Positions 5,655 through 5,828 of a stretch of DNA of 5,828 bases are shown here, one piece after another; the first letter of the stretch is position 1; each line of letters starts with the position of its first letter. The DNA comes from an uncultured Parasphingopyxis sp. (GTDB lineage: Bacteria; Pseudomonadota; Alphaproteobacteria; Sphingomonadales; Sphingomonadaceae), in the NCBI GenBank assembly GCA_905479515.1, contig CAJQMX010000326.1, forward strand, positions 1-5,828, given 5' to 3'. The notes beneath the pieces were generated by a model that was given only the letters and a program-made list of their open reading frames with translations, did not search any database and was not told the DNA's origin. The translations under genes were made by a program, and so were the position numbers.

Positions 5655-5828
5655 ATGAAATTACTCGATGGCAAGGTTGTCGCGATCACCGGTGCCGGGC
5701 GCGGCATTGGCCGCTCGCTCGCGCTGGAATGTGCCAACCAGGGCGCGCAGGTCGTCGTCAATGACTTTGGCGGCTCACTTGCCGGTGAAGGCAATGACGA
5801 AGGACCCGCGCATGCGGTGGTTTCCGAA
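5655..5828 (+). CDS. SDR, MFE-2-type 3-hydroxyacyl-CoA dehydrogenase, N-terminal part (runs off right edge)
   Basis: Fifty-eight codons are visible, starting [20 protein letters not shown]. The Rossmann loop is TGAGRGIG (residues 12-19). Strand 2 ends in VVVNDFGG, where Asp37 suggests NAD+ use. The following [15 protein letters not shown] resembles the insertion that marks the (3R)-hydroxyacyl-CoA dehydrogenase unit of peroxisomal multifunctional enzyme 2 (HSD17B4) and its bacterial single-domain relatives. If so, it would oxidise the hydroxyacyl-CoA made by a MaoC-type hydratase, the substrate of a thiolase. The catalytic Ser-Tyr-Lys lies beyond the window, and whether a hydratase domain is fused downstream cannot be seen. 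AAGGA (5642-5646), 8 nt before the ATG, supports the start, and the 14-bp gap to the ferredoxin gene indicates one transcript. Confidence 0.88.
   Translation, partial: MKLLDGKVVAITGAGRGIGRSLALECANQGAQVVVNDFGGSLAGEGNDEGPAHAVVSE

Noticed and set aside
1..5828. Mobile element, CRISPR array, tRNA or defence system
   Set aside because: No transposase, terminal inverted repeats, regularly spaced repeats, cloverleaf-like sequence or defence-type domains were found; all genes fit a catabolic locus.

Overview
The window looks like part of an accessory catabolic locus from an alphaproteobacterium, most likely a sphingomonad (Sphingomonas, Sphingobium or Novosphingobium type). That assignment is an inference. 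It rests on the moderately GC-rich coding sequence and on the mix of genes: a soluble cytochrome P450, a putidaredoxin-like [2Fe-2S] ferredoxin, a double-hotdog MaoC/FAS1-like dehydratase, short-chain dehydrogenases and a thiolase. No rRNA, tRNA, CRISPR array, transposase or insertion sequence was seen.

Layout. Positions 1-441 (minus strand) hold the first 147 codons of a cytochrome P450 that runs off the left edge. Positions 442-798 are a 357-bp divergent control region. It contains an AT-rich island with back-to-back -10-like hexamers, two short dyads that fit the LysR-type T-N11-A pattern, and a cluster of short repeats. To the right, everything reads on the plus strand: a two-domain MaoC-like dehydratase (799-2046), a LysR-type regulator (2104-3105), an atypical SDR (3130-3930) and a thiolase with a TTG start (3957-5168). 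The gaps between these four genes are only 57, 24 and 26 bp, so they are probably one operon with its regulator inside it. After a 151-bp gap with a weak hairpin come a [2Fe-2S] ferredoxin (5320-5640) and, 14 bp later, the start of a second SDR that resembles the dehydrogenase part of MFE-2 (5655 to the right edge).

How the genes may work together (inference). The P450, fed electrons by the ferredoxin, would hydroxylate a hydrophobic substrate such as a steroid, terpenoid or alkyl side chain. A CoA ester derived from it would then go through a beta-oxidation-like sequence: hydration by the MaoC-like protein, oxidation of the hydroxyacyl-CoA by an SDR, and thiolytic cleavage by the thiolase. 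An acyl-CoA ligase, an acyl-CoA dehydrogenase and a ferredoxin reductase would also be needed and are not in this window. The LysR protein is the obvious candidate to control both directions from the 442-798 region. The substrate cannot be read from the sequence. I see no wholly new type of system. The points most worth following up are the divergent control region, the atypical active-site motifs of the first SDR and of the MaoC-like protein, and the lysine-rich extension on the regulator.
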